Below, one piece after another: positions 1 to 9,132 of a stretch of 64,000 nucleotides of DNA. Every line of letters begins with the position of its first letter. The stretch's first letter is position 1. This DNA comes from Methanoperedens sp049303315 (GTDB lineage Archaea > Halobacteriota > Methanosarcinia > Methanosarcinales > Methanoperedenaceae). The stretch is taken from contig JBAQMZ010000053.1 of the NCBI GenBank assembly GCA_049303315.1, positions 1-64,000 of the forward strand, given 5' to 3'. A program made the position numbers and the translations under genes. The notes below the pieces were generated by a model that was given only the letters and a program-made list of their open reading frames with translations, was not told the DNA's origin and searched no databases.

Positions 1-1258
1 CCGCCGCAGCGCTCTCCGGGGGCGCGGCTTCCGCAGCAGCTTTTTCCTTTGCCCAGCGCCCGGTAATCGGGTGCTGCTTTTTCTCAAGATAATCACGAAG
101 TGTCTTCAGGTCAGTAACATCCTCTTCCGTAGGTATCTTATCTGCAAGTTCCGGAGGTATATCTGCCTTGATTTTTTCCATGAGGTTCTTTGGCATCCAG
201 ATTACGCGCTCCCAGCCGCCGTCTGCCTGTATGAATTTGGGCGAGCGGAAATAATTCACTCCCACGCCAAGGAAACCTATAATCTGCTTTCCTCCACCTG
301 TCTGTCCTGCCATTGTCGAGAAAGCAAGCCCGTTGGGGGCAGTGCCGCTGAAATCCCTGTCAACCCATCCGATGCCGTCCACTTCAGGAATGTAAAACCC
401 GACCACTTCAAAACATCCGCAGCTTGTGTGAGGGTATTCGAAAAACGAGTGCAGCTTGATACGGGAATATTCACCGCCCGATAGTGCTACAGCTTTCTCA
501 TTAACACCTGAGTATTCACCGCCAACCTTGTCTATTATCTCGCCTTTGGGGATGGCGAACTGCGGACCTTCGGGGTCGACCTTGGCAGCGGCGCGCCCAT
601 CAAACCAGTTGATAGCGCCGCATAAGGATATCCTGTCCGGCGTCACAACGCATACGTTTGTGGGTGCAAAACTCTGGCACAGGGTGCAGCCGTAGAACAC
701 ATCCACATCCTCATCATGAAGCCCGCGTGTCCTGGCATCTCTTGCCTCGTATATTTTTATTGCCTCTTCTCTTTGTTTTTCTACTTCATCAGGGTCGGTG
801 ATATACGTTGCTTCTATTTTCTCGATAAAAGGCAGCTCGTTTTTAAAGAGCATCATTGTGGCTTTGGCTACCTGTTCAAACGACTTGAGCCCCTTTTTAA
901 TCGCATCCTTGTTAATCCGCACCCAGACATCATAACGCTGGTTCAGGTGCATGTATCCCTGGATGTAATTCTGGAAATCGTGGTTTCGCCTCTCCACGAT
1001 AGCCTCAAGGTCGGCCTCAACAAGTTTTCCCGCGATTCTGTATATCATCGCATAAGGGTGCCGCGACCCCTCCTGCATCCCGGAAATGTCGGGCCCGATA
1101 AGTGTAAACTTTCCATCTTCTATCTCGTCCAATCCAGCCGCCCTTACAAGTTCAAATCCTCTTGACTTGGGGCCTGCAAGCTCAACGAACATATCATCTT
1201 TTCTTACGCGTTCACCCTCGAACATGGGTGAGATTTCAAAGGGAAATTCATTTGCCAT
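1..1258 (-). CDS. cdhC: Acetyl-CoA decarbonylase/synthase beta subunit (CdhC), partial
   Basis: This is the acetyl-CoA synthase subunit, which joins or cleaves the methyl and carbonyl groups of acetyl-CoA at the Ni-Fe A-cluster. The reading frame starts MANEFPFEIS and runs off the left edge with no stop, so the C-terminus is missing. Seen directly are the A-cluster cysteine regions CTLCQSFAPTNVCVV and SLCGAINWFDG, and later HTSCGCFEVVGFYIPEVDG. The visible end is Ala/Glu/Pro-rich, as in the C-terminal linker of archaeal CdhC. It lies 46 bases downstream of cdhB on the same strand, with a CCCCGTATT hairpin in the gap. In a methanotroph the complex would serve carbon assimilation; in a methanogen it could also serve acetate use. 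Confidence 0.95.
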   Translation of the reverse strand, partial: MANEFPFEISPMFEGERVRKDDMFVELAGPKSRGFELVRAAGLDEIEDGKFTLIGPDISGMQEGSRHPYAMIYRIAGKLVEADLEAIVERRNHDFQNYIQGYMHLNQRYDVWVRINKDAIKKGLKSFEQVAKATMMLFKNELPFIEKIEATYITDPDEVEKQREEAIKIYEARDARTRGLHDEDVDVFYGCTLCQSFAPTNVCVVTPDRISLCGAINWFDGRAAAKVDPEGPQFAIPKGEIIDKVGGEYSGVNEKAVALSGGEYSRIKLHSFFEYPHTSCGCFEVVGFYIPEVDGIGWVDRDFSGTAPNGLAFSTMAGQTGGGKQIIGFLGVGVNYFRSPKFIQADGGWERVIWMPKNLMEKIKADIPPELADKIPTEEDVTDLKTLRDYLEKKQHPITGRWAKEKAAAEAAPPESAAA

Positions 1259-1281
1259 GGTTGCCGTCCTGTATTATTTGT

Positions 1282-1301
1282 CCCCGTATTCAAATACAGG
1301 G
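1282..1301 (-). repeat. CCCCGTATT-type inverted repeat between cdhB and cdhC
   Basis: The arms are CCCCGTATT (1282-1290) and AATACAGGG (1293-1301), complementary apart from one G/T-type position. The hairpin lies 23 bases upstream of the cdhC start codon. Near-identical palindromes occur upstream of ilvB (26344-26358) and of the radical SAM gene (56705-56724). Confidence 0.6.
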
Positions 1302-1304
1302 TCT

Positions 1305-1922
1305 TTATCTTTTTGGTAACTCCTTTATGACCTCATCAAGCGCTGCGATGAACACATCTTTTTTGAGGTTCCCGAATGACATATCCGCATTCGGATGATA
1401 GTATTTATCGATAGATATCACTTTTATTTTTGAGAAATTCTTGAGTGCAGATATGGCCTGGGATGCATAATAATATGTTATCCCGAAAAACACAACAAGG
1501 TCGTATCCGCCTTTACCGTCAAGCCCCTGCCACTCGGGGTCGCAGAGGTATGATGCAAGGGCATGCATATTCGCATAATGGGCATCAAGACCTTTATCAC
1601 CAAGATATTTATATGAGTCGCCTATGGAAGCTATTTGTATTCCGGTTTTTCCAATCGCTACAGCTCTTGCCAGAACATCCTCATCCTCGATTTCAGAACC
1701 CACTATCAGCAAAGGTCGCTTTGCTCTGGCAAGCATTTTTCCGGGGACGGCAGGCATTACAGCACGCGCCATCTTAGGTCCGGGGATATTCCCTGTGTCA
1801 AATGGTACTGCCTGGCGGGTAGTATCGATAGCCTCCTGTTTTTCCAGAGTTTTGGCAACGGGTTTTTCAATTGGTTTTCCGCCTGTCTTTTCGGCAGGTT
1901 TCAAGTGCTCCTTTTTTGTCAT
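1305..1922 (-). CDS. cdhB: CO dehydrogenase/acetyl-CoA decarbonylase epsilon subunit (CdhB)
   Basis: 205 residues. This is the small non-catalytic subunit that binds CdhA in the alpha2-epsilon2 CO dehydrogenase component of archaeal ACDS. The first 45 or so residues are Lys/Glu/Pro-rich. They are followed by the family core, with RAKRPLLIVGSEIEDEDVL, a Rossmann-like segment, and DLVVFFGITYYYASQAISAL. The start overlaps the cdhA stop by 4 bases (ATGA), so translation is probably coupled. Length and order (cdhA, cdhB, cdhC) match the operons of Methanosarcinales. Confidence 0.93.
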   Translation of the reverse strand: MTKKEHLKPAEKTGGKPIEKPVAKTLEKQEAIDTTRQAVPFDTGNIPGPKMARAVMPAVPGKMLARAKRPLLIVGSEIEDEDVLARAVAIGKTGIQIASIGDSYKYLGDKGLDAHYANMHALASYLCDPEWQGLDGKGGYDLVVFFGITYYYASQAISALKNFSKIKVISIDKYYHPNADMSFGNLKKDVFIAALDEVIKELPKR

Positions 1923-4291
1923 TTCTTAACCTCCTTGCACAGGCGGGGGACATTTGTGGGCTGGAAGGAAACGTCCACTTTCCGAAGCGGCCCTTCGGTT
2001 ATCTTTTTCTTCTCCCAGTCAATCTTCCATCCTTTCTCCTCAAGCAGTTTCAATAGCTGCTCCCTCTTTGCCACGGGAAGGTCTGCCTCATTTCGCACAT
2101 ATATATGCCAGTCATCCGGCATCTTTTTAAGGTATTTCTCGGAAAGTTCAATGTAATGCGTCAGTTTGATTGCTCTCCCGAGGCTGTTATCGCTTGGCCT
2201 GAAACACAGCTTCGCCAGAAGCGGCATAAGCTCATCCTTTGTCTCAGCCGTAATCATCAGATGCTCAGGTGCAGGTTCGACATTAATTACCGAGCCGTCC
2301 CTTCCGTCCAAAACGTTCCAGTCCTCTTTCCTGTAGGGTTTACCAATGAAAGCGCGCCTGTATTTAGTGCCGTGAGGTCCTGCCACGACAGGGATACCGA
2401 GCCTGTTGCATCCGGTGGCGATAGCAAAAGCTTTCTGCGAATAGGCTCCCCACGCTATCCCGACGGCCCCGACCCTGTTAAGCACATAATCCGCTATTTC
2501 TTCCCAGTTGCCTTTTGTCTTTCTTCCCGCAAATATCGAAGCTACTTTTATCGTGGTCGCCGCTATGTGGGCGTTCGAGACGCACGAACCCGTGTTCAGG
2601 AGGTTGCCCTTGATAAACCGTCCGGGGTAGCGCTCGTACAGGGTTTTTCCTTCCTTATCCTTGTACATTCCCACATCCATGGCAGCGCAGCCTGAAGTAA
2701 TTATAATATAACTGCGCTGGATCATCTCTTCAACAACATCATACACATCTTTCGTGCCGTCAGGATAATTGCCGCATCCCACAAAAGCAAGCACTCCCGG
2801 CGTGGTACCGAGCACAAGGTTGCGCCCTTCTTCGCGTATCTCGGGGTCGCCTATCTGCCCTCTTCCAATCCTCACCTTGCCTTTTTCTTCCCTGATTACG
2901 CGCTGCGATGCCTTTTCGATAACATTCAGTATGGGTATATCCACCGGGCAGCTATAATCGCACCGTCCGCACCCAACGCATTTGTCATGGAGTATCTCAA
3001 AAGGTGCAAGGTCGCCGTTTACCGCCGCAGCCATCGCATCAGCAATCGGCAGGCTCTGCGGGCAATCCCTTGTGCACTGGAGGCATTTTGTGCATTTTGC
3101 GACGAGTTTCCTGAATTCTTCTTCATCCGGCAGCGCAGTAATTCCTTTGGCTTTCCTGATAGGTCCCATCTTCATTGCAAGTTTAGGGACGAGTTCCCCT
3201 ACTTTTTCAAGGTCAAGAAGCAAAGCGCCTTCGTTCTTTCCGCTCACAAGGTCATCTATTATCGCGTCAACGCTGTCGTTTGACCTGTCGGGCAATCCGT
3301 ATGTGATTTTTTCATTGGTTGCAATCACCGGGATATGGAGTTTTTTCGCCTCTTTCAGTATATCAGCTCTTACGCACTGCTCATCAGTGACAAGCACATC
3401 TGGAATTCCTGAGCGTATATATTTCAATTCCTTGCTCATGGAACCGATGATTTTTGCGGATTTGTTATAACGGGTCATGTCATGGGCTGTGCAGCAAAGC
3501 CCTGCAATCTCTATTTTATCAAAAAGACCGCCTTTGTCCATGTAATCCAGTATGTACGCAGGCGCAGCGATATTATGTCCCACGCATATTACAACCGGTT
3601 TTTTGGAATCAAGAATGCCCATCCCTATTTCAGCCATGGGCGTTTTCTCATCTGATTTAGGAAGACCAAGGCACGAAATCTGGATGATGTCAGCCACTTC
3701 CATCCCCAGGAGGTCAAGCATGCCGGCATGAAGCGCTTTGGACTCGAAATCCCGGGCTGAACCCTCCTGTCCCGTATTGGCTGCGGCTATAAGCTGGGTC
3801 AACTGCTCTTCCACATAGTCAAGCACCGGGAGAAAGTCGCCTATGGTTTGCGGCTGGATACCCATTATCGTTTCGGTAAGCGGGGCTTTAAGGTTGCTCG
3901 GGCCGACATCAATCGGGCGGTCTTCGCCGTATTTTTTTATCAGGTAATGAAGAAGATGACGCCCGTGCGCGGTATGGCATGCAGCCCCCATTATACTTGT
4001 CATGAGCGCCTGTCTTGCTGATTGCCCTTCAAGGTCAATGCCGCACGCCCCTTCCTTGTTGCCAGTCAGGTCGCATTTCCCGTACGTGCAGTAATCGCAC
4101 AAATCGCTTGTGGGCGTATAAACAGGGCTGTACCTGTCAAGGATGCGGTAATCCCAGTTCCGAAGGCTGATTATCTCGGGGCGGGGCGTAGGCCCTTCTA
4201 CCTTTTCTTCCTGCCCCTCACCGATTTTGCCTATATTTATCTGGACGTTTTCCAATCCTTCTATTACAAAACTTCCTTTTTTAACTATCAT
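1919..4291 (-). CDS. cdhA: CO dehydrogenase/acetyl-CoA decarbonylase alpha subunit (CdhA)
   Basis: 790 residues, the normal length for the archaeal Ni-Fe CO dehydrogenase subunit, which oxidises CO to CO2 at the C-cluster. Near the N-terminus the cluster-binding segment CDYCTYGKCDLTGNKEGACG is visible. The middle holds two ferredoxin-like 4Fe-4S motifs, CTKCLQCTRDCP and CVGCGRCDYSCP, a feature of the archaeal alpha subunit absent from bacterial CooS. Further Cys/His segments such as CVGHNIAAPAY and VGCGNYPDG fit C-cluster ligands. It is the first gene of the minus-strand cdh operon. The divergent region up to 4503 should hold its promoter, but I could not pin down a clear TATA box. Confidence 0.96.
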   Translation of the reverse strand: MIVKKGSFVIEGLENVQINIGKIGEGQEEKVEGPTPRPEIISLRNWDYRILDRYSPVYTPTSDLCDYCTYGKCDLTGNKEGACGIDLEGQSARQALMTSIMGAACHTAHGRHLLHYLIKKYGEDRPIDVGPSNLKAPLTETIMGIQPQTIGDFLPVLDYVEEQLTQLIAAANTGQEGSARDFESKALHAGMLDLLGMEVADIIQISCLGLPKSDEKTPMAEIGMGILDSKKPVVICVGHNIAAPAYILDYMDKGGLFDKIEIAGLCCTAHDMTRYNKSAKIIGSMSKELKYIRSGIPDVLVTDEQCVRADILKEAKKLHIPVIATNEKITYGLPDRSNDSVDAIIDDLVSGKNEGALLLDLEKVGELVPKLAMKMGPIRKAKGITALPDEEEFRKLVAKCTKCLQCTRDCPQSLPIADAMAAAVNGDLAPFEILHDKCVGCGRCDYSCPVDIPILNVIEKASQRVIREEKGKVRIGRGQIGDPEIREEGRNLVLGTTPGVLAFVGCGNYPDGTKDVYDVVEEMIQRSYIIITSGCAAMDVGMYKDKEGKTLYERYPGRFIKGNLLNTGSCVSNAHIAATTIKVASIFAGRKTKGNWEEIADYVLNRVGAVGIAWGAYSQKAFAIATGCNRLGIPVVAGPHGTKYRRAFIGKPYRKEDWNVLDGRDGSVINVEPAPEHLMITAETKDELMPLLAKLCFRPSDNSLGRAIKLTHYIELSEKYLKKMPDDWHIYVRNEADLPVAKREQLLKLLEEKGWKIDWEKKKITEGPLRKVDVSFQPTNVPRLCKEVKK

Positions 4292-4503
4292 TTAATATCT
4301 CCGATGATTACATTTGCCTGAATGTGCTTTCCTACCCTGACTACTTCTCATGATATTATAATTTTCCGATATTGCAGAATCTGGCTTTAAGCCCTAATTC
4401 ACATCAATGTACTTAAACGTTTTTGTATTTATCATTATCATACGTTATAGTTAAATTATATGGATATCATTATCAGTTTAACAGCCAATGTCAGAATCCT
4501 CCG

Positions 4504-5091
4504 ATGAATATTCATTATAAAAATACTGTCATAAAATATACGGATTCGGTCTATGAACCTTCCGAAGACTCTTTCCTGCTCGCAGAGGCTGCATTATCAG
4601 AGATAAAAGGCAAAGAGAGGATTTTAGAAGTAGGCTGCGGGAGCGGGATAATATCGGCTGTCATAAAAGCCAATACTACAGCAAAAATTACAGGTATTGA
4701 TATCAACCCATACGCAGCGGCATGCACGAAAGAAAATGGCGTGGATGCAATCAGGGGAGATTTGTTAAGCTGTGTTAAGGGGAAATTTGATATGATCATA
4801 TTTAACCCGCCGTATCTTCCGGGTCATGAAGGGGCAAAAAAGGACTGGATTGACGTTGCCCTGACAGGGGGACATGACGGAAGGGAGATAATATTCAGGT
4901 TTCTTGAGGATGCACTGCCCCACCTCGTTGAAAACGGAAGGATTCTGATGGTTGTCTCGTCACTGACCGGAATAGAAGAGGTGAAATCGAGGATGAGGTC
5001 GCTGAATTATACAGTCGGGGAAAAGGGTCAGGAAAGATTCATGTTCGAGCAGCTTACTGTTTTATCAGGCACGAAGCGGGCGGGATTTTAA
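4504..5091 (+). CDS. PrmC/HemK-like protein methyltransferase
   Basis: 195 residues. This is an S-adenosylmethionine-dependent methyltransferase of the HemK/PrmC/Mtq2 class, which methylates the glutamine of release-factor GGQ motifs. The SAM site ILEVGCGSGIISAVI and the substrate-amide motif NPPYLPG are both present. The N-terminus YEPSEDSFLLAEA is typical of the short archaeal/eukaryotic (Mtq2-like) form, which lacks the long N-terminal domain of bacterial PrmC. An in-frame start exists 27 codons upstream, but family homology begins just after the ATG at 4504. It is divergent from cdhA. The exact substrate is inferred from the family. Confidence 0.85.
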   Translation: MNIHYKNTVIKYTDSVYEPSEDSFLLAEAALSEIKGKERILEVGCGSGIISAVIKANTTAKITGIDINPYAAACTKENGVDAIRGDLLSCVKGKFDMIIFNPPYLPGHEGAKKDWIDVALTGGHDGREIIFRFLEDALPHLVENGRILMVVSSLTGIEEVKSRMRSLNYTVGEKGQERFMFEQLTVLSGTKRAGF

Positions 5092-5311
5092 CCTTCTGGC
5101 GGACACTATGCTGCCTTGTTTGCGTTTTTTCCAGCGTTTTCTTCTGATGTCCTGTTATTTTTCCTTCTCTCTTATGTTTCGAGGCACACGTCACCCATAC
5201 CCCATATTAAGGCAATATATTATGTATTTTAACTAAGAAGATATCAAAATGATTTGTGCTGTCGGCATGGGGACAGGCCCCCGCGGCGTTGCGTAGGGGC
5301 TCGGCTTTCGT
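5092..5311. other. Intergenic region, nothing recognised
   Basis: The region between the methyltransferase stop and the stop of the convergent unknown gene holds a T-rich tract and, near 5265-5305, a short G+C-rich patch unlike its AT-rich surroundings. I see no gene, RNA or clear hairpin. Confidence 0.4.
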
Positions 5312-6361
5312 TTAACCTTCATTACAGTTTTGTAGAAGCTCAAAATAGTGTTCCATCAAGTGGTCTAAGAATTCGATACAATAAACCACTCCATTCAGAC
5401 CATAAAGGAAAACTTTACGCCCTCCAATGTTTATTTTTTTAGGTCTCCTGTCCGGGTGTATTGTTGTTGAGAAATGAACATATTCTTCGCTCAAATGATT
5501 ATAGCACTTCTGAAGTATTCCAATGTCGTTTACATAAGGGTCGTCTATTATTGCAACTAGCATGTCTGCCATCGTTGGAACGTCTGGAATTCCCCGAGCA
5601 TAACCTTGTGTTAATCTTTGATGACCGCAAAAGGAACAAACAAACCCAAAATCAGTTTTGTAAAATGCATGTTTATCCTCTAATCCTTTCTTTCGAATTT
5701 TTGGGTCAAGATGAAATTCTTCAAATTTAACTTTGCCTTTATTTTTTTTCATACATTCTTCGCAAATTGGTAGCGAAAGAAGTAATACAAGGTCACAATC
5801 AGATGCTTTAGAAAAGTATTCTTTGTAAAAATTCTTTCCTTTCAAGTCAATTAAATTAATCAATCGGATTCTTTCAAGTCTCTCTCTTATGCTCCGATTG
5901 GGCAAATTTTTCTCCATTTTCCAAGTTACTCGTTGAGTCGATTTATAAGGTTTCCACTCTTTGGTTTCTAAAAAATAATTAAAACTTCCTTGAAATCTTG
6001 AAGTTATATCAGCCCATAGTGACATTATAAAAGTTTCTATAAAATGTCTCAAGATTATATTCGCTTGATACTCTTGTTCAGATATTGATAACAAAATGAT
6101 TGAGCGTAGGTCGCTAGCAATATGCCCATGCAAAGTCTGTGCAAAAAATGAATTTTCTTCGAAAAACGACTTCTCTTCGGCCATTTCATGGTATTTTTTA
6201 TCAACCTTTTGAATAAAATCCAAGATTTTTTCAATATCTTTTTCGTATGGTTCAATTATCTCCACATTGAAACCAGTATCTTCTGCCAACGCCTTCAATC
6301 TCTCTTTGCCTTTGGGAACATCACACAAATGTATGAAATCAATTGTTGGATATCTTGACAT
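5312..6361 (-). CDS. Hypothetical protein with two CxxC pairs
   Basis: 349 residues; I do not recognise the family. Two Cys pairs, CEEC and CSFCGH, about 50 residues apart in the second half look like a treble-clef or ribbon zinc site. The first half is predicted mostly helical and rich in charged and aromatic residues, for example ASDLRSIILLSISEQEYQAN and ILRHFIETFIMSLWADI, which recall HEPN-like helical bundles, but I would not assign that. Codon use is markedly more A+T-rich than in the flanking metabolic genes, suggesting an accessory or transferred gene. It stands alone, convergent with the methyltransferase gene. Confidence 0.7.
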   Translation of the reverse strand: MSRYPTIDFIHLCDVPKGKERLKALAEDTGFNVEIIEPYEKDIEKILDFIQKVDKKYHEMAEEKSFFEENSFFAQTLHGHIASDLRSIILLSISEQEYQANIILRHFIETFIMSLWADITSRFQGSFNYFLETKEWKPYKSTQRVTWKMEKNLPNRSIRERLERIRLINLIDLKGKNFYKEYFSKASDCDLVLLLSLPICEECMKKNKGKVKFEEFHLDPKIRKKGLEDKHAFYKTDFGFVCSFCGHQRLTQGYARGIPDVPTMADMLVAIIDDPYVNDIGILQKCYNHLSEEYVHFSTTIHPDRRPKKINIGGRKVFLYGLNGVVYCIEFLDHLMEHYFELLQNCNEG

Positions 6362-6594
6362 GAAATATCACATAATATTCGATATTATTTATACTTAACA
6401 ATCTCAGGATAACCACCAACACGGTTTGATGAGGAAGGGATATTTCAAATTGGCATAAACGTAACTACAATCTACCATAACTCCGCACTTGAAGGATACA
6501 CCGCTGCCAGCGTTTCCCACCTATAAATCATCCTCTCCCGCAGCAGAAGAAATGTATTCCTCTACTTCCAGCCCTGACCAACAGAACCGCAATT
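6362..6594. other. Intergenic region with a possible gene remnant
   Basis: On the plus strand around 6427-6525 an open stretch without a start reads FDEEGIFQIGINVTTIYHNS and then ALEGYTAASVSHL before a stop. It has protein-like composition and could be the tail of a decayed gene, but I recognise no family. The rest shows nothing. Confidence 0.25.
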
Positions 6595-6876
6595 TTAAAT
6601 TTCTATCTCGGCAAACCTGTCTATGTCAGTCCGATGACCCCAGATATCCCCGGTTAACAATTTGATATTTTTCATTTTTAAAAGCGTTTTCGTTGTGTTA
6701 GAAATCGTTTTATGATACGACGATGGCAGTTGTATCCTTTTCAGTTTTGGGCTTTTTGTCACAAGCTCAAAAATGTTTTTTTCAGACGGCCTGAAACAAA
6801 AATGTACATTTTCTTCTTTCCCTTCAATATCTTTGAGGTCTTCCTCTCCGCCAATAATTCTGAAAACTACTTTCAT
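6595..6876 (-). CDS. DUF1699 family protein
   Basis: 93 residues. It matches DUF1699, a short uncharacterised family that I know from Methanosarcinales: an N-terminal strand with an Ile/Gly turn, then HFCFRPSEKNIFELVTKSPK, IQLPSSYHKTIS and a C-terminal GDIWGHRTDI. Function is unknown; the family often occurs in several copies per genome. It is monocistronic and divergent from the Fe-S protein gene at 6974. The recognition is from memory of the family pattern. Confidence 0.75.
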   Translation of the reverse strand: MKVVFRIIGGEEDLKDIEGKEENVHFCFRPSEKNIFELVTKSPKLKRIQLPSSYHKTISNTTKTLLKMKNIKLLTGDIWGHRTDIDRFAEIEI

Positions 6877-6973
6877 AATATTTGATTGGTAATTCTACTA
6901 TTTATATTTTTTTTATACTCAGGCTGGAGAGGGAATCATAACATTTATCCATTACAAAACCAATTCCCGAGCC

Positions 6974-7432
6974 ATGCTTACAGTATTGGAGATTTACCAG
7001 CTTTTGCCAAAAACCAACTGCAAGATATGCGGTGAATCCACATGCATGGCTTTTGCGGTTTCATTACTGGGAAGGAAAAGGAACATATCCGATTGCACGC
7101 CTTTACTTGAAGGGAATTTTAAAAAACAGAAAGAGAAACTGGAAGCTCTTCTTTTGCCTTCAGCCGGGGCAGGGGAAACAGGCATGATAGTCCATCCCGA
7201 ATTATGCACAGGCTGCGGCAATTGCGTGGTTGCATGCCCCGTGGATGTGGCAAACGACCCCAAAGGCGCAGCTATCGGGTGCGCTCCCACAAACGATAAA
7301 GTGATTTTCAGGGTGGTTGACGGCAAAGTGATGGCTTCAAATATCAGGGAATGCCGCCGTTTCGGGAAGAACAGGGTGCTCTGTTATGCATGCATAGACC
7401 CATGCCCGACCGGCGCAATCGAGTTCGTGTAG
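6974..7432 (+). CDS. Fe-S protein: ACS-gamma-type 4Fe-4S domain plus ferredoxin
   Basis: 152 residues. The N-terminus resembles the 4Fe-4S domain found in CdhE/AcsC (NCKICGESTCMAFAVSLL, with a further Cys in SDCTPLL). The second half has ferredoxin-type cysteines, CTGCGNCVVACP, and a C-terminal set CYACIDPCP. It is the first gene of an apparent operon with fwdB (11 bases downstream) and fwdD. By context it is likely an electron carrier subunit of, or donor to, formylmethanofuran dehydrogenase, comparable to the FwdF/FwdG polyferredoxin-like subunits. That role is inference from position. Confidence 0.8.
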   Translation: MLTVLEIYQLLPKTNCKICGESTCMAFAVSLLGRKRNISDCTPLLEGNFKKQKEKLEALLLPSAGAGETGMIVHPELCTGCGNCVVACPVDVANDPKGAAIGCAPTNDKVIFRVVDGKVMASNIRECRRFGKNRVLCYACIDPCPTGAIEFV

Positions 7433-7443
7433 GTGTTTTTTTA

Positions 7444-8655
7444 ATGGCAACCTGCCCCGGATGCGCATTATTATGCGATGATATTGAGGTCATAGTCGAA
7501 AACAACAGGGTAAAAGAGACGAGAAATGCATGCAGGCGGGGGGCTGCACGGATAAAAGGCTGCATTAACAGGCTGGCGCCATCGGTAGCCCAAAAGCCTT
7601 CGGACATTGAAAATGCCATCATGAAAGCTGCCGGGATACTTAAGGATGCCAGAGCGCCAATGCTTTTTGGCTTTTGCAACTCAACATGCGAAACCCAGGT
7701 AAAAGGAATCCAACTGGCAAAGAAATTGGGCGCAATAATCGATGACACATCATCATTTTGCCAGGGGCTTCTGATAGAAAAGATACTTCAGGAAAAATTC
7801 AGGACATGCACGCTCGAAGATGTAAGGAATAAAGCTGATGTTCTTGTTTATTGGGGGTCGGATGCGCAGGACTCACAGCCGCGGCATCTCTCCCGGTTCT
7901 CGTATTTTCCCCGCGGTGAATCCCGACAGCGCGGTTACGAAGAAGACAGGGTCGCCATAGCGATAGATGTGCGTGAATCCAATACCGCAAAGATATGCAA
8001 GGGGCATTTTTACAGGATACCGCCAAAAGGCGACAGGGAATTTATCCTTGCCCTGATGGACGCCCTCTCCGGGAAAGTCCCGGCGTACGAACCGAAAAAA
8101 ATACTTGAGCTTGCAGCCATATTGAAAAAGGCAGAGTTCGGGGTGATTTGTGTGGGCATCGGGCTGACATATTCGATAAAAGAGGATTTTGATATCCTGG
8201 TTTCACTGGCAGATAAGCTCCCGAATTTCCACATTATGCCCATGGTAGGTCATTACAATATGCGCGGCTTTAATGAGAACCTGTTCAAAGAAACCGGATT
8301 CGTGAACAGGGTTAGATTTCATGACACAGCGGTTCATGACGATAAATATTCAATCATTGAGGCGCTTCGGGAAAAAAATATAGACGCCCTGTTCGTTGCA
8401 GGTTCTGACCCGCTATCAAGCCTGCCGCGTTCATTAATCCGGCACCTTGCATCAATACCGGTGATATGCATAGACCCGTGTGTTACTTTGACATCAAAAA
8501 TAGCCGCCGTAACAATCCCGTGCGCCGTGTCCGGAGTGGAATCAGGCGGTACAGCCGTGAGGATGGACGGGAAAAAAATCGGGTTGTCAAAGATGATTGA
8601 AAGCGATTACCCCACAGATGAGGAACTGCTCACACGATTGATGGAGGCGCTTTAA
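7444..8655 (+). CDS. fwdB: Formylmethanofuran dehydrogenase subunit B (FwdB/FmdB)
   Basis: 403 residues. This is the molybdopterin-binding catalytic subunit that interconverts CO2 and formate in the first step of methanogenesis, or the last step of methane oxidation. The N-terminal 4Fe-4S ligands CPGCALLC are followed by Cys40. Cys106 in DTSSFCQGLL is at the place of the Mo/W ligand; it is a Cys codon, not a selenocysteine TGA. The start at 7444 directly precedes the CPGC motif, although the frame is open further upstream. The stop overlaps the fwdD start by one base (TAATG). Whether it takes Mo or W cannot be told from sequence alone. Confidence 0.92.
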   Translation: MATCPGCALLCDDIEVIVENNRVKETRNACRRGAARIKGCINRLAPSVAQKPSDIENAIMKAAGILKDARAPMLFGFCNSTCETQVKGIQLAKKLGAIIDDTSSFCQGLLIEKILQEKFRTCTLEDVRNKADVLVYWGSDAQDSQPRHLSRFSYFPRGESRQRGYEEDRVAIAIDVRESNTAKICKGHFYRIPPKGDREFILALMDALSGKVPAYEPKKILELAAILKKAEFGVICVGIGLTYSIKEDFDILVSLADKLPNFHIMPMVGHYNMRGFNENLFKETGFVNRVRFHDTAVHDDKYSIIEALREKNIDALFVAGSDPLSSLPRSLIRHLASIPVICIDPCVTLTSKIAAVTIPCAVSGVESGGTAVRMDGKKIGLSKMIESDYPTDEELLTRLMEAL

Positions 8656-9086
8656 TGGGAATCGATGTCGGGAAGTTCCTGAAAAACCCGGAATACGAGA
8701 TAAGAATCACCACATACAGGGATATTTTCCAGATCGAGGCGCAGGAACATGACAAGTTTGGAAAGGATTATGAAAAACTGTCTGCCTGCATCGTGATGAG
8801 TAAAAACGACCTGGTAAAAATGGGATTAAAACCGGGGGATAAAGTTAGGGTCGCCAATAATAATGGAAGCATCGTCGTGGAGGTCAGGGAATCCAAAAGA
8901 GATGAACCCGGCGGGTTAGCATTCATGGTAAATAGCCCGTGGTCAAATGTTCTTGTATCGGGAGATACGGGAGGAAAAGGGATTCCCGAGTTCAAGAATA
9001 TTACTGCAAAAATTTCTCTTGTAAAAGAAGAGGTTACGAGTCTTGAAAGCTTGATGGAATATTTTAGAAAATTAAAGCCGCAATGA
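8655..9086 (+). CDS. fwdD: Formylmethanofuran dehydrogenase subunit D (FwdD/FmdD)
   Basis: 143 residues. This is the molybdopterin dinucleotide-binding beta-barrel subunit that completes the pterin site of FwdB. Visible family features are KLSACIVMSKNDLVKMGLKP and GDKVRVANNNGSIVVEV, the typical MopB C-terminal barrel pattern. It begins at the TAATG junction with fwdB. Subunits A and C are not in this window, so the rest of the complex must be encoded elsewhere. Confidence 0.9.
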   Translation: MGIDVGKFLKNPEYEIRITTYRDIFQIEAQEHDKFGKDYEKLSACIVMSKNDLVKMGLKPGDKVRVANNNGSIVVEVRESKRDEPGGLAFMVNSPWSNVLVSGDTGGKGIPEFKNITAKISLVKEEVTSLESLMEYFRKLKPQ

Positions 9087-9132
9087 TTTAAATAAACATA
9101 AGAAAAATGAGTTCTTTCCAGGATTAAAACGT

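Noticed and set aside
1140..1165. T-loop-like GTTCAAATCC suggesting a tRNA
   Set aside because: It lies inside the conserved cdhC frame, and no acceptor or anticodon stem can be formed around it.
5254..5442. Plus-strand frame near the G+C-rich patch
   Set aside because: It runs antisense into the unknown gene at 5312-6361 and has no support.
7444..8655. Possible selenocysteine at the FwdB metal-ligand position
   Set aside because: The codon is an ordinary Cys codon and no in-frame TGA occurs; the gene reads through normally.
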